A stretch of 64,000 bases of DNA, taken from the NCBI RefSeq assembly GCF_006829085.1, contig NZ_BJTC01000002.1:248001-312000 (forward strand), read 5' to 3'. The DNA comes from Chryseobacterium sp. ON_d1. GTDB taxonomy: Bacteria > Bacteroidota > Bacteroidia > Flavobacteriales > Weeksellaceae. The position numbers and the translations under genes were made by a program. The notes under the pieces are model-generated. The model ran no database searches. It was not told the origin of the DNA and worked only from the letters and a program-made list of their open reading frames with translations. Shown here piece by piece: positions 7,861 through 16,441 of the stretch. How positions within the stretch are numbered: position 1 is the first letter of the stretch; each line of letters begins with the position of its first letter.

Positions 7861-8358
7861 ATGGAATTAATTCATCAGTTTTCATCAGGATTATTTATTA
7901 TCCAGTCTGTTATTTTTCTAGCATTATTATTTTTGTTAGGTAAATTCGCTTGGAAACCTATTTTAAAGTCTATCAATGACAGAGAAACATCTATTGTTGA
8001 CGCTCTTAATCAAGCTAAATTAGCAAGAAAAGAAATGGAAACTTTAAAAGAGGATAACGAAAGAATCATTCGTGAAGCTAAAATCGAAAGAGATGCTATC
8101 CTTAAAGAAGCCAGAGAAATTAAAGACAGAATCGTAGGAGAAGCTAAAGATGTTGCTAAAGCTGAAGGAGACAAAATGATCGAAGCTGCTAAACAGACTA
8201 TTAACGCTGAGAAAAACGCTGCTATGGCAGACATCAAAACTCAAATCGGTACTTTATCTGTAAACATTGCTGAGTCTATCTTGAAACAAAAACTAGACAA
8301 CAGTGAAGCGCAAAACGAATTAGTTCAAAATTATTTAAACAAATCAAACCTTAACTAA
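7861..8358 (+). CDS. atpF: F1Fo ATP synthase subunit b
   Basis: 165 aa. One N-terminal transmembrane helix (about residues 8-28) is followed by a long charged alpha-helical stalk rich in Glu/Lys/Ala heptads (about 35-140), which dimerises as the peripheral stator. Length and architecture are normal for AtpF. It begins 82 bases after atpE, the intervening space being taken up by the strong hairpin, and ends 2 bases before atpH. Confidence 0.96.
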   Translation: MELIHQFSSGLFIIQSVIFLALLFLLGKFAWKPILKSINDRETSIVDALNQAKLARKEMETLKEDNERIIREAKIERDAILKEAREIKDRIVGEAKDVAKAEGDKMIEAAKQTINAEKNAAMADIKTQIGTLSVNIAESILKQKLDNSEAQNELVQNYLNKSNLN

Positions 8359-8360
8359 GA

Positions 8361-8900
8361 ATGCTTACATCTAAAGTAGCTAAAAGATACGCACAAGGTT
8401 TACTTGACTTCACCAATGAAGCAGGGCAAACGGCTACTGTATTTTCAGAAATGAAAGATGTAGTAAAGGTAATGGCTGAATCTAAAGATTTAAACAAGTT
8501 TTTCCTTACTCCTTACATCGATTCTAAAAAGAAAATAGAAGTAGCAAACGAAATATTCAAAGGTTTATCTGTTTCTTCTCAAAATCTGATCAGATTGGTG
8601 ATTAAACACGGACGTGAAAACCAATTGAAAAATATCGCTCAGGAATTTATCAACAAAGTAGAAGACCTTAGCGGTGTACAGAGAGTAACGCTTACTACAG
8701 CAACTCCGCTTTCAAAAGAGAACCTTGATCAGATTTTAAGATCTACAAATCTTGTAAATGCTGATTCAAACTTTGATCTGAAAGTAAATGTGAAGCCTGA
8801 AATTCTTGGAGGATATATTCTGAGAGTAGGTGACCAGCAGGTAGATGCGTCTGTGAAGACAAAACTGAACCAAGTTAAAAAAGATTTCCAATTAAATTAA
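8361..8900 (+). CDS. atpH: F1Fo ATP synthase subunit delta
   Basis: 179 aa, typical OSCP/delta length. It opens with [14 protein letters not shown], the family's N-terminal helix signature, and has the C-terminal [20 protein letters not shown] block that contacts subunit b. It caps the F1 alpha3beta3 head and links it to the b stalk. It starts 2 bases after the atpF stop, so translational coupling is likely. Confidence 0.96.
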   Translation: MLTSKVAKRYAQGLLDFTNEAGQTATVFSEMKDVVKVMAESKDLNKFFLTPYIDSKKKIEVANEIFKGLSVSSQNLIRLVIKHGRENQLKNIAQEFINKVEDLSGVQRVTLTTATPLSKENLDQILRSTNLVNADSNFDLKVNVKPEILGGYILRVGDQQVDASVKTKLNQVKKDFQLN

Positions 8901-8916
8901 GAAAAACAACCATACA

Positions 8917-10494
8917 ATGGCAGAAATAAATCCGGCAGAAGTATCTGCGATCTTAAAACAGCAATTGGCCAACTTCGATACTCAATCCAACGTTGAGGAA
9001 GTAGGTACAGTTTTAACCATCGGTGATGGTATTGCTCGTGTATACGGGTTAGAAAACGTACAATACGGAGAGTTGGTGAAATTTTCTAGTGATGTAGAAG
9101 GTATTGTACTTAACCTTGAAGAAGACAACGTAGGTGTTGCTCTATTGGGTGAAAGTAAATTAGTAAAAGAAGGTGATACAGTAAGAAGAACAAACAGAAT
9201 CTCTTCTATCAAAGTAGGAGAAGGAATGTTAGGAAGAGTAGTAGATACTCTTGGTAACCCAATCGATGGTAAAGGTCCTATTACTGGGGATTTATATGAA
9301 ATGCCATTAGAAAGAAAAGCTCCTGGGGTTATCTACAGACAGCCGGTAACTGAACCATTACAGTCAGGTATCGTTGCGATCGACTCTATGATCCCTGTAG
9401 GAAGAGGACAGAGAGAGCTTATCATCGGTGACAGACAGACAGGTAAAACTACTGTTGCGATCGATACGATTATCAACCAAAAAGAATTCTTTGATGCTGG
9501 TAAACCAGTATATTGTATATATGTTGCTATCGGTCAGAAAGCTTCTACTGTAGCACAAATCGTTAAAACCCTTTCTGATAAAGGAGCTTTAGCTTATACT
9601 GTGATCGTTGCAGCTAACGCATCAGATCCGGTTCCAATGCAGGTATATTCTGCGATGGCAGGTGCTGCTATCGGTGAGTTCTTCAGAGATACAGGTAGAC
9701 CAGCGCTTATCGTTTATGATGATTTATCTAAACAAGCGGTTGCTTACCGTGAGCTTTCTCTACTATTGAGAAGACCACCGGGCCGTGAAGCTTATCCTGG
9801 AGACGTTTTCTATCTTCACTCAAGACTATTGGAAAGAGCTGCAAAAGTAATCGCTGATGACGAAATTGCTAAGCAAATGAACGATTTGCCAGAGTCTCTT
9901 AGACCAATCGTTAAAGGTGGAGGTTCATTAACTGCCCTTCCGATTATCGAAACTCAGGCAGGTGACGTATCTGCATATATCCCTACAAACGTAATCTCTA
10001 TTACGGACGGACAGATCTTCCTGGAGTCTGATCTATTCAACTCAGGGGTTCGTCCTGCAATCAACGTTGGTATCTCTGTATCAAGGGTAGGGGGTAACGC
10101 TCAGATCAAATCGATGAAAAAAGTTTCTGGTACATTGAAGCTTGACCAGGCTCAATATAAAGAATTGGAAGCGTTTGCCAAATTCGGTTCTGACCTTGAT
10201 GCTTCTACGTTGGCAGTAATCTCTAAAGGAGAAAGAAATGTGGAACTTCTTAAGCAGCCGGTAAACTCTCCACTTCCGGTAGACAGCCAGGTTGCTATGA
10301 TCTATGCTGGTACTGAGAACTTATTGAGAAACGTTCCATTGAACAAGATTAAAGAATTCCAACACGAGTATATCGAGTTCCTTAGATCTAAGCACCCTGA
10401 TACAATGGCTGCTATCAAAGCTGGAAAAATCGATAACGATATTACAGGTGTTCTTAAGCAGGCTGCTAACGATTTAGCTTCTAAATACAACTAA
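8917..10494 (+). CDS. atpA: F1Fo ATP synthase subunit alpha
   Basis: 525 aa. Walker [10 protein letters not shown] lies near residue 171. The catalytic-interface Arg region is in the C-terminal half around the [10 protein letters not shown] motif. The N-terminal beta-crown begins near residue 25. Together with AtpD it forms the F1 catalytic head; alpha holds the regulatory nucleotide sites. atpD is not in this window. Spacing to atpH is 16 bases. Confidence 0.98.
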   Translation: MAEINPAEVSAILKQQLANFDTQSNVEEVGTVLTIGDGIARVYGLENVQYGELVKFSSDVEGIVLNLEEDNVGVALLGESKLVKEGDTVRRTNRISSIKVGEGMLGRVVDTLGNPIDGKGPITGDLYEMPLERKAPGVIYRQPVTEPLQSGIVAIDSMIPVGRGQRELIIGDRQTGKTTVAIDTIINQKEFFDAGKPVYCIYVAIGQKASTVAQIVKTLSDKGALAYTVIVAANASDPVPMQVYSAMAGAAIGEFFRDTGRPALIVYDDLSKQAVAYRELSLLLRRPPGREAYPGDVFYLHSRLLERAAKVIADDEIAKQMNDLPESLRPIVKGGGSLTALPIIETQAGDVSAYIPTNVISITDGQIFLESDLFNSGVRPAINVGISVSRVGGNAQIKSMKKVSGTLKLDQAQYKELEAFAKFGSDLDASTLAVISKGERNVELLKQPVNSPLPVDSQVAMIYAGTENLLRNVPLNKIKEFQHEYIEFLRSKHPDTMAAIKAGKIDNDITGVLKQAANDLASKYN

Positions 10495-10504
10495 AAAATT
10501 CAAT

Positions 10505-10541
10505 GTTTAAGGTTTAAAATATAGTGTTTTAAGCCTTAAAC
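10505..10541 (+). promoter_or_regulatory. Intercistronic hairpin between atpA and atpG
   Basis: A 15-base arm (10505-10519) and its near-complement (10527-10541, one G-U position) enclose a 7-base loop in the 76-base atpA-atpG gap. AT-rich and without a T run, so more likely an RNA-processing or stability element, or a decayed repeat, than a terminator. Confidence 0.5.
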
Positions 10542-10570
10542 TTTAGACCTTAAACTTTGAACCCAAATTA

Positions 10571-11434
10571 ATGGCAAACTTAAAAGAAATACGAGGCAGA
10601 ATTACGTCAATTTCATCTACGATGCAGATTACCCGTGCTATGAAAATGGTTTCCGCTGCGAAACTTAAAAAAGCCCAGGATGCAATCGTAATGCTAAGAC
10701 CTTATTCTGAAAAATTACAGGAGCTTATCCAGAATGTAAATTCTAGCTCTGATCCTGATCAGATTTCTGTATATGCTCAGAAAAGACAGGTTAAAAGAGT
10801 ACTTTTCATCGCTGTTACTTCAAACAGAGGTCTTGCGGGAGCTTTCAACTCTTCTATCGTAAAGGAACTTAATATTCAGTTCCAGAACAATGCTCAGTAT
10901 GAGATTGAAGTTCTTCCGATAGGTAAGAAAGTGTACGATGCTGTAAGAAAGAACCGTTCGGTATATGCTAATGGAAGTTCTGTTTATGACAACCTGAACT
11001 TTGATGCAGTTGCTCATATTACTGAAGGGGTAATGACAAGCTTCAGAGAAGGAAAATTTGACGAAGTTTATGTTATTTACAATAAATTCGTTAATGCAGC
11101 GACTCAGGAAGTGACTACAGAAAAACTTCTTCCGATCTCAATGCCTGAAAATACAGAGCCTCAGGTTGAAACTGATTATATCTTTGAACCTAACAGAGCT
11201 GAAATCCTGGATAACTTAATTCCAAAGTCTATCAAAACTCAGGTTTTCAAAGCGATCTTAGATTCAGTAGCATCTGAGCACGGAGCGAGAATGACAGCAA
11301 TGCACAAAGCAACAGATAATGCTCAGGCTTTGAAGAACGATCTTGTGATCTTCTACAACAAAGCGAGACAGGCTGCAATTACCAACGAAATCCTGGAAAT
11401 TGTTTCCGGAGCAGAAGCTTTGAAAAATTCGTAA
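10571..11434 (+). CDS. atpG: F1Fo ATP synthase subunit gamma
   Basis: 287 aa. The N-terminal coiled-coil helix (LKEIRGRITSISSTMQITRAMKMV) and the C-terminal helix (ARMTAMHKATDNA then AALKN-type end) are the two halves of the rotor shaft, and the Rossmann-like middle is present. It is the last gene of the operon and is followed by a strong terminator. The genes for beta and epsilon are absent here, in line with the split atp arrangement of Bacteroidota. Confidence 0.97.
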   Translation: MANLKEIRGRITSISSTMQITRAMKMVSAAKLKKAQDAIVMLRPYSEKLQELIQNVNSSSDPDQISVYAQKRQVKRVLFIAVTSNRGLAGAFNSSIVKELNIQFQNNAQYEIEVLPIGKKVYDAVRKNRSVYANGSSVYDNLNFDAVAHITEGVMTSFREGKFDEVYVIYNKFVNAATQEVTTEKLLPISMPENTEPQVETDYIFEPNRAEILDNLIPKSIKTQVFKAILDSVASEHGARMTAMHKATDNAQALKNDLVIFYNKARQAAITNEILEIVSGAEALKNS

Positions 11435-11455
11435 AGAATTATTTTAACATACATT

Positions 11456-11490
11456 AAAAGCACCGAATAACTTCGGTGCTTTTTTATTTT
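11456..11490 (+). terminator. Terminator of the atp operon
   Basis: AAAAGCACCGAA-TAAC-TTCGGTGCTTTTTT: a 12-bp stem with a T tract, 21 bases after the atpG stop. Confidence 0.93.
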
Positions 11491-11667
11491 TATAAATATT
11501 AAAACGGCAATTTACCTGTCAAAAATTCCTTTTTTATATAAAAATAAGGTAATGGGTCAATTATTTTTTTTGTTTCAAAAAAACAGTGTTTTATCGCTTC
11601 GTTTTTTCTTCCGGAAAATACTCAATCGAAATAATCTATCCGGGATTCAGGTTATTTTTATTTTACA

Positions 11668-11675
11668 TATCTTTG
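11668..11675 (+). promoter_or_regulatory. -7 element (TATCTTTG)
   Basis: Exact TAnnTTTG match 28 bases before the start codon at 11704. Confidence 0.5.
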
Positions 11676-11703
11676 TACTTAATAAAATTTATATAATTTC
11701 TAA

Positions 11704-13062
11704 ATGGACTCGGACATAGTCAGGCTTTTGCTGGCCTTATTTCTTGTTTTACTAAATGGCTTCTTCGTAGCCGCAGAATTTTCAATTGTTAAAGTTCGTT
11801 ACTCTCAAATTCAGTTAAAAGCCGCAGAAGGAAATTCTATGGCTAAGCAGGCCGAACATATCATCAAGCATCTTGATGAATATCTCTCTGCTACACAGCT
11901 GGGAATCACATTGGCATCCCTTGCCCTTGGTTGGGTAGGAGAAAGTGCCCTGCATCATATTGTTGAAAATATTTTCCATTCCCTAAATATGGAAATGAGC
12001 CAGGCTTCCATTACTTCGGTATCCCTGGTGATCAGTTTTGTATTAATTACCATCATGCATATTGTGTTTGGTGAGCTTATTCCAAAATCAATTGCGATCA
12101 GAAAATCTGAAGCAACTACCATGGCAACTGCAGTTCCATTGAGAGTTTTTTATCTTATTTTTAAACCGTTTATCTGGTTGATGAATTCCATGTCGAATGG
12201 CTTTTTAAGACTGATTAAAATCCATCCGGCATCCGAACAGGAGATTCACTCTACAGAAGAACTTCAGCTTTTGGTAAAACAAAGTGCAGACAGTGGTGAG
12301 ATTGAAGAAGAGAATTATGAGATCATCAAAAACGCATTTGATTTTACAGACCATTCTGCCAAGCAGATCATGGTTCCAAGACAGAATATTACTTCCATAG
12401 ATTTTGAAGAAGACATCAATGAGATTATCAATAAGATTATGGACAGCGGATATTCCCGTATTCCTGTATACATTGATTCTATTGACAATATCATCGGAAT
12501 TTTCTATACAAAGGAGATTATAAGAGAATTTGTAAAGAGAAAGGGAAATCTGGATCACGAAGATCTTAAAGATTTGATGCGTGATGCTTTTTTCGTGGTG
12601 GAAAGTAAAAAAGTTTCAGATTTACTGAAAACCTTCCAGCTTAAAAAACAGCATATAGCAGTTGTTATCGATGAATTCGGAGGAACAGAAGGAATCATTA
12701 CCCTGGAGGATATTCTTGAAGAACTGGTAGGAGAGATTCAGGATGAAGAAGATGAGGAAGAAAAAATTGTTGATAAAATAGCTGATAATACCTATTGGGT
12801 ACAGGCCACCCAGCCCTTGGATGAAATCAATGAATTTCTCCCTAAAAAACTGCCGCTTTCTGAGGAAAGTGAATACAATTCATTAGCTGGATTCATTCTT
12901 TACGAATTGGAAGAGATTCCTGAAGAAAATCAGGAGTTTGATCTTGCAGATTACCATTTCAAAATTCTGAAAATGAATAACAAGAGTGTTGAGTTGGTTG
13001 AGCTGGTGTACCATGAACCCAATGCTGTCGATAATTTAGCAGATAAGATCGGAGAAGTTTAA
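11704..13062 (+). CDS. CNNM/CorC-type transporter (DUF21 - CBS pair - CorC_HlyC)
   Basis: 452 aa, the standard length. The DUF21 membrane domain has about four hydrophobic helices in residues 1-180, with the conserved LxLGWVGE and FGELIPKS motifs. Two CBS domains (about 200-330) contain MVPR and the DEFGGTEGIITLEDI signature, and a C-terminal CorC_HlyC domain follows from about 350. Members are often labelled hemolysins but are better viewed as cation (Mg/Co/Na-linked) transport or efflux proteins. It is followed after 15 bases by clpS, so the two are probably cotranscribed. Confidence 0.94.
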   Translation: MDSDIVRLLLALFLVLLNGFFVAAEFSIVKVRYSQIQLKAAEGNSMAKQAEHIIKHLDEYLSATQLGITLASLALGWVGESALHHIVENIFHSLNMEMSQASITSVSLVISFVLITIMHIVFGELIPKSIAIRKSEATTMATAVPLRVFYLIFKPFIWLMNSMSNGFLRLIKIHPASEQEIHSTEELQLLVKQSADSGEIEEENYEIIKNAFDFTDHSAKQIMVPRQNITSIDFEEDINEIINKIMDSGYSRIPVYIDSIDNIIGIFYTKEIIREFVKRKGNLDHEDLKDLMRDAFFVVESKKVSDLLKTFQLKKQHIAVVIDEFGGTEGIITLEDILEELVGEIQDEEDEEEKIVDKIADNTYWVQATQPLDEINEFLPKKLPLSEESEYNSLAGFILYELEEIPEENQEFDLADYHFKILKMNNKSVELVELVYHEPNAVDNLADKIGEV

Positions 13063-13077
13063 AGCAAAACTGTTACA

Positions 13078-13383
13078 ATGAATTTTTATAATAGCATAAA
13101 AGATTACGAAAACCCTAAACGTCAGTACGAAGAAGATGTTCTTGTCCTGGATGATACGGATGATGTCTATAAACTGGTGCTGCATAATGATGATATTCAT
13201 ACTTTTGACTATGTTATAGACTGCCTTATCGAAATATGTAAACATACCCTGGAGCAGGCTGAACAATGTACAATTCTCGTTCACTACAAAGGTAAATGTA
13301 CCGTAAAAACAGGTTCAATGGATGTTTTGAAGCCTATGCATGAAAAATTAATTTCGCGGGAATTAACAAGCGAAATCGTTTAA
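13078..13383 (+). CDS. clpS: ATP-dependent Clp protease adaptor ClpS
   Basis: 101 aa. The core after a short extended N-terminus carries YKLVLHNDDIHTFDYVI, the ClpS fold signature that recognises N-degrons, and a later VHYKGKCTVKTG segment. ClpS docks on the ClpA/ClpC N-domain and delivers N-end-rule substrates. Sequence and size fit the family well. A terminator follows 6 bases after the stop. Confidence 0.94.
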   Translation: MNFYNSIKDYENPKRQYEEDVLVLDDTDDVYKLVLHNDDIHTFDYVIDCLIEICKHTLEQAEQCTILVHYKGKCTVKTGSMDVLKPMHEKLISRELTSEIV

Positions 13384-13386
13384 AAT

Positions 13387-13418
13387 AAAAAACCGGCAAT
13401 CAATTTGTCGGTTTTTTT
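13387..13418 (+). terminator. Rho-independent terminator after clpS
   Basis: AAAACCGGCAA/TTGTCGGTTTT arms with one wobble, 5-base loop and T tract. Confidence 0.88.
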
Positions 13419-13534
13419 ATTGAATCCGGAGAAGAATGTTGCAGAATGACAATATATCATAAAGACTAACGGGTTTCGGGCTAATCTTTCAATCTTTCAA
13501 TGCTCTAATCTTTTAATTTCTCAACACTCTTACA

Positions 13535-13565
13535 TTGTCATATTTTATCTAAAATAGTATATTTG
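13535..13565 (+). promoter_or_regulatory. Promoter for udk
   Basis: TTG at 13535-13537, a 20-base spacer and TATATTTG at 13558-13565, an exact -33/-7 pair 27 bases before the ATG. Confidence 0.65.
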
Positions 13566-13592
13566 TACCAACTATAAAGAAACAAAAAAACA

Positions 13593-14207
13593 ATGCTTGT
13601 AATAGGAATTGCCGGTGGTACAGGATCCGGCAAAACTACAGTTGTTGACAAGATACTTCAGCAGCTTGATATTGAGGGAATGAATATCCTCTCTCAGGAT
13701 AATTATTATCACGACAACCAGGGTCTTACATTGACAGAAAGAGAGGCTTTAAATTATGACCATCCCAAGTCCATAGACTTTGACCTACTGATAAAACATG
13801 TGAAAGCTTTAAAAAACAATGAGCCTATTGAACAGCCGATTTACAGCTTTGTCACTCATTCCAGAACAGGAGATCATGTCACTGTAGAACCTAAGAACGT
13901 ATTGGTAGTAGAAGGAATTCTTGTTCTTACCAACAAAGAATTACTTAAAGAATTTGATCTGAAAGTATTCGTACATGCTGATTCTGACGAAAGATTAATC
14001 AGGAGGATCAGGAGGGATACCCAGGAAAGAGGAAGAGATCTGAGTGAGGTATTGCACCGGTATCAGACTACTTTGAAGCCAATGCATCAGGAATTCATCG
14101 AGCCGTCAAAAAACGAGGCCGATCTTATCATCCCCAATATGAAGCAGAATTCCGTAGCGATTGATTTTTTAACTACAGTTATTAAAAATTCGTTGAAAAA
14201 ACATTAA
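13593..14207 (+). CDS. udk: Uridine kinase
   Basis: 204 aa. The P-loop GGTGSGKTT lies at residues 8-16. The SQDNYY and LNYDHPKSIDFD segments of the pyrimidine-nucleoside site follow, then the lid RRIRRDTQERGR. It phosphorylates uridine/cytidine to UMP/CMP in pyrimidine salvage. Full family length. Its stop is 3 bases from the start of the DivIC/FtsB-like gene, so the two form an operon. Confidence 0.96.
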   Translation: MLVIGIAGGTGSGKTTVVDKILQQLDIEGMNILSQDNYYHDNQGLTLTEREALNYDHPKSIDFDLLIKHVKALKNNEPIEQPIYSFVTHSRTGDHVTVEPKNVLVVEGILVLTNKELLKEFDLKVFVHADSDERLIRRIRRDTQERGRDLSEVLHRYQTTLKPMHQEFIEPSKNEADLIIPNMKQNSVAIDFLTTVIKNSLKKH

Positions 14208-14210
14208 AAA

Positions 14211-14567
14211 ATGGAAGAAAACAACCTTATCAAAGACATTCAGCCGAAATCTGAAACCTTCAAACTTATCCAGAAATATGTTTTGAACAAGTATACCATT
14301 ACGATCTGTCTGTTTTTGGTATGGATGATTTTTTTCGATAAAACATCATTTCTTGTGATTAACGAACTGAATGGCGAGATTCATAAATATGAAGAGCAGC
14401 TGGACTACTATAAAAAGGAGTACGAGAAGAATGATGCTTTTTATAAAAAACTGATGAACAACAAATCAGAAAAAGAAAAATACGCAAGAGAAAATTATTT
14501 TATGAAAAAACCGAATGAAGAAATCTTCATTTTGGTGGTAGACAGTACAAAAGTCGCCAAGAAATAA
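14211..14567 (+). CDS. FtsB/DivIC-family septum formation protein
   Basis: 118 aa. A short cytoplasmic N-terminus, one transmembrane helix (about residues 27-47) and a coiled coil (about 50-90) with a KYARENYFMKKPNEEIF motif, the conserved end of DivIC/FtsB proteins. In the divisome such proteins pair with FtsL and FtsQ/DivIB to activate septal peptidoglycan synthesis. Cotranscribed with udk, an arrangement common in Flavobacteriia. Confidence 0.87.
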   Translation: MEENNLIKDIQPKSETFKLIQKYVLNKYTITICLFLVWMIFFDKTSFLVINELNGEIHKYEEQLDYYKKEYEKNDAFYKKLMNNKSEKEKYARENYFMKKPNEEIFILVVDSTKVAKK

Positions 14568-14665
14568 AAGCATGCTAAAGCGTCAATAGTGAACAGTCAA
14601 TTAAACGTATTGACGGTTGTGAAAGAAAATTCACCATGGACAATTCACCATTTAAACTAAAACTA

Positions 14666-15829
14666 ATGTCAAATACAGATATACTTTCAAACTGGGAAAA
14701 TTTAGTCAAAAAACAGCTTAAAACAGAGGATATTTACCCTGTTTTAGAGAAACAGAATCTGGAAGGAATAGAGGTGAAGCCTTTTTACACAGAAGTTCAG
14801 AATCCTTTGGCAAACCTGCCCAGAATTGAAGAAAGTACCCATCTGGTAGCAAGATACCATGAAAGTCTGGAAGAAGAAGTATTTGCATTTGTGCTGGATC
14901 AGAATGTAGAAAACCTTGATCAGAAAACTCTTTTTGTTAATAATAAAGATCTGGCTGGGCATATCAGCCCTAAAGAAGAAGATCAGTATTTTTCGTTGAT
15001 TGATGTTTTTAATGAAAAAGAAGCAAGTATTGATGATCAGCTGGCAAAGGAATTACTGGCAAAAGGTTTTAAAAGAAACATCTGTGTAGATATTTCACTG
15101 CATCAGAATGCAGGAGCAGCTATTGATCAGCAGCTTGGTATTGCTCTGGCAAAAACTAAGGAATTGGTAGAAGCATATGGTGCTGAAATTTTAAATAAAT
15201 TAATCTTCAGAATAGCAGTAGGAGGAAACTATTTCTTTGAAATGGCAAAGCTGAGAGCTTTTAAAATGGTTTTTAACCAACTGTCAAAAGAATATGGACT
15301 GGATGAAGTTCCCTATATTTTTGCTGAGACTTCATTACGAAACAAGGCCGTTTCTGATAATGAAAACAACCTGATCCGTTCCACACTGGAGCTTGCTTCA
15401 GCAATGATCGGAGGAGCTGATGCCGTTTTCTCCAACAATTACCTTGTGGACAGAAGTACAGATAACTCAGAAGAAATTTCCTTCAAACAACAGATTGTTT
15501 TGGCCTACGAAAGTATCATTAATGTATTTGAGGATGCTTCCAACGGAAGTTACTATGTTGAAGATATTACCCGGCAGTTTGCAGAGAAAGCATGGAATCT
15601 GTTCGTTGAAATAGAAGAAGCAGGGGGATATCTTGAGTTATTGAAACAGGGAGTTATTCAGAAAAAGATCTATGATCATGCTGTTGAAGAACAGCAATGG
15701 ATCGAAGAAGGAAAAATAAAGCTGATAGGAGTGAATTTATACCCTAAATTAGACGTTAAAAAGTCTGCTGCTGATCTATATGACGAAAAAGAAATAAAGG
15801 CGGTACGCTGGGCTGAAATGTTTGAATAA
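14666..15829 (+). CDS. mutA: Methylmalonyl-CoA mutase small (beta) subunit
   Basis: 387 aa from the ATG at 14666. An in-frame ATG at 14636 exists but lies in a low-quality intergenic repeat, so 14666 is preferred. The TIM-barrel domain of methylmalonyl-CoA mutase is recognisable (SNWENLV; YPKLDV-type end; an RSTLELASAMIGGADAV block). It lacks the C-terminal cobalamin-binding domain with a DxHxxG motif, as expected for the non-catalytic subunit, and is shorter than actinobacterial MutA. The catalytic large subunit is not adjacent. The heterodimer interconverts methylmalonyl-CoA and succinyl-CoA. The stop overlaps the next start (TAATG). Confidence 0.88.
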   Translation: MSNTDILSNWENLVKKQLKTEDIYPVLEKQNLEGIEVKPFYTEVQNPLANLPRIEESTHLVARYHESLEEEVFAFVLDQNVENLDQKTLFVNNKDLAGHISPKEEDQYFSLIDVFNEKEASIDDQLAKELLAKGFKRNICVDISLHQNAGAAIDQQLGIALAKTKELVEAYGAEILNKLIFRIAVGGNYFFEMAKLRAFKMVFNQLSKEYGLDEVPYIFAETSLRNKAVSDNENNLIRSTLELASAMIGGADAVFSNNYLVDRSTDNSEEISFKQQIVLAYESIINVFEDASNGSYYVEDITRQFAEKAWNLFVEIEEAGGYLELLKQGVIQKKIYDHAVEEQQWIEEGKIKLIGVNLYPKLDVKKSAADLYDEKEIKAVRWAEMFE

Positions 15830-16269
15830 TGAAAGAAAAACTGATCGATTTATTTGAATACACCTATCATTTCAATGCTGAGATGATTAAAGTTATTGCT
15901 GAGAACAGAGCGCTTGTAGATGATAAAACAATCAGTCTGATTAATCATACTCTTAATGCACAACAGATCTGGAATGCCAGGATACTGGGAGAAACTACTT
16001 TTGAAGTCTGGCAGATCAATCCTTTTGAGTCTCTGGTGGAAATCAATCATACTAATTTTCTTAAAAGTATAGATATTATCAGGAATTTTGATCCGGATCA
16101 AAGAATAGAATATCAGAATTCAAGAGGAACAAAGTTTGAAAACACTATTTTTGAAATGCTTTTTCATGCAGTCAATCATTCTACTTATCACAGAGGGCAA
16201 ATCAACTCTTTGCTTAAGCAAAGCGGAATAACTCCGGTATTGACTGATTATATTTTTTATAAGAGATAA
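15829..16269 (+). CDS. DinB-family (putative metal-dependent) protein
   Basis: 146 aa, the usual DinB/YfiT size. Histidines placed for metal binding: His in LINHTLNAQQIWNARI (about residue 41) and the FHAVNHSTYHRGQ segment (about 115-127), where the HSxxHRGQ pattern is typical. The four-helix DinB fold binds a divalent metal; bacillithiol or other thiol transferase roles are known for relatives, but the substrate here is unknown. Its ATG overlaps the mutA stop codon by one base, so it is translationally coupled. Confidence 0.85.
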   Translation: MKEKLIDLFEYTYHFNAEMIKVIAENRALVDDKTISLINHTLNAQQIWNARILGETTFEVWQINPFESLVEINHTNFLKSIDIIRNFDPDQRIEYQNSRGTKFENTIFEMLFHAVNHSTYHRGQINSLLKQSGITPVLTDYIFYKR

Positions 16270-16406
16270 TTTGATTAATAATCATTTTCGAATAAGATTT
16301 TGTATTCTGATATGTAAAATGAGACATTAAGCATCTATGGAAATCTTTTATGCGGTTTAGAAGGAATGAATAAATTCAAATATTAGAATTACGTAAATAA
16401 AACATA

Positions 16407-16441
16407 AGCATCTGTGAAAATCCGTGTCATCTGTGGTTAAA
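16407..16441. repeat. Copy of a dispersed intergenic repeat overlapping a start codon
   Basis: The stretch reads ...CATCTGTGAAAATCCGTG then TCATCTGTGGTTAAAT, the form of a degenerate intergenic repeat I associate with Flavobacteriia. The reverse-strand core TTAACCACAGA recurs at 22538-22548, exactly at the stop of the SDR gene. Here it supplies both GTG triplets that can start the following methyltransferase. Confidence 0.5.
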
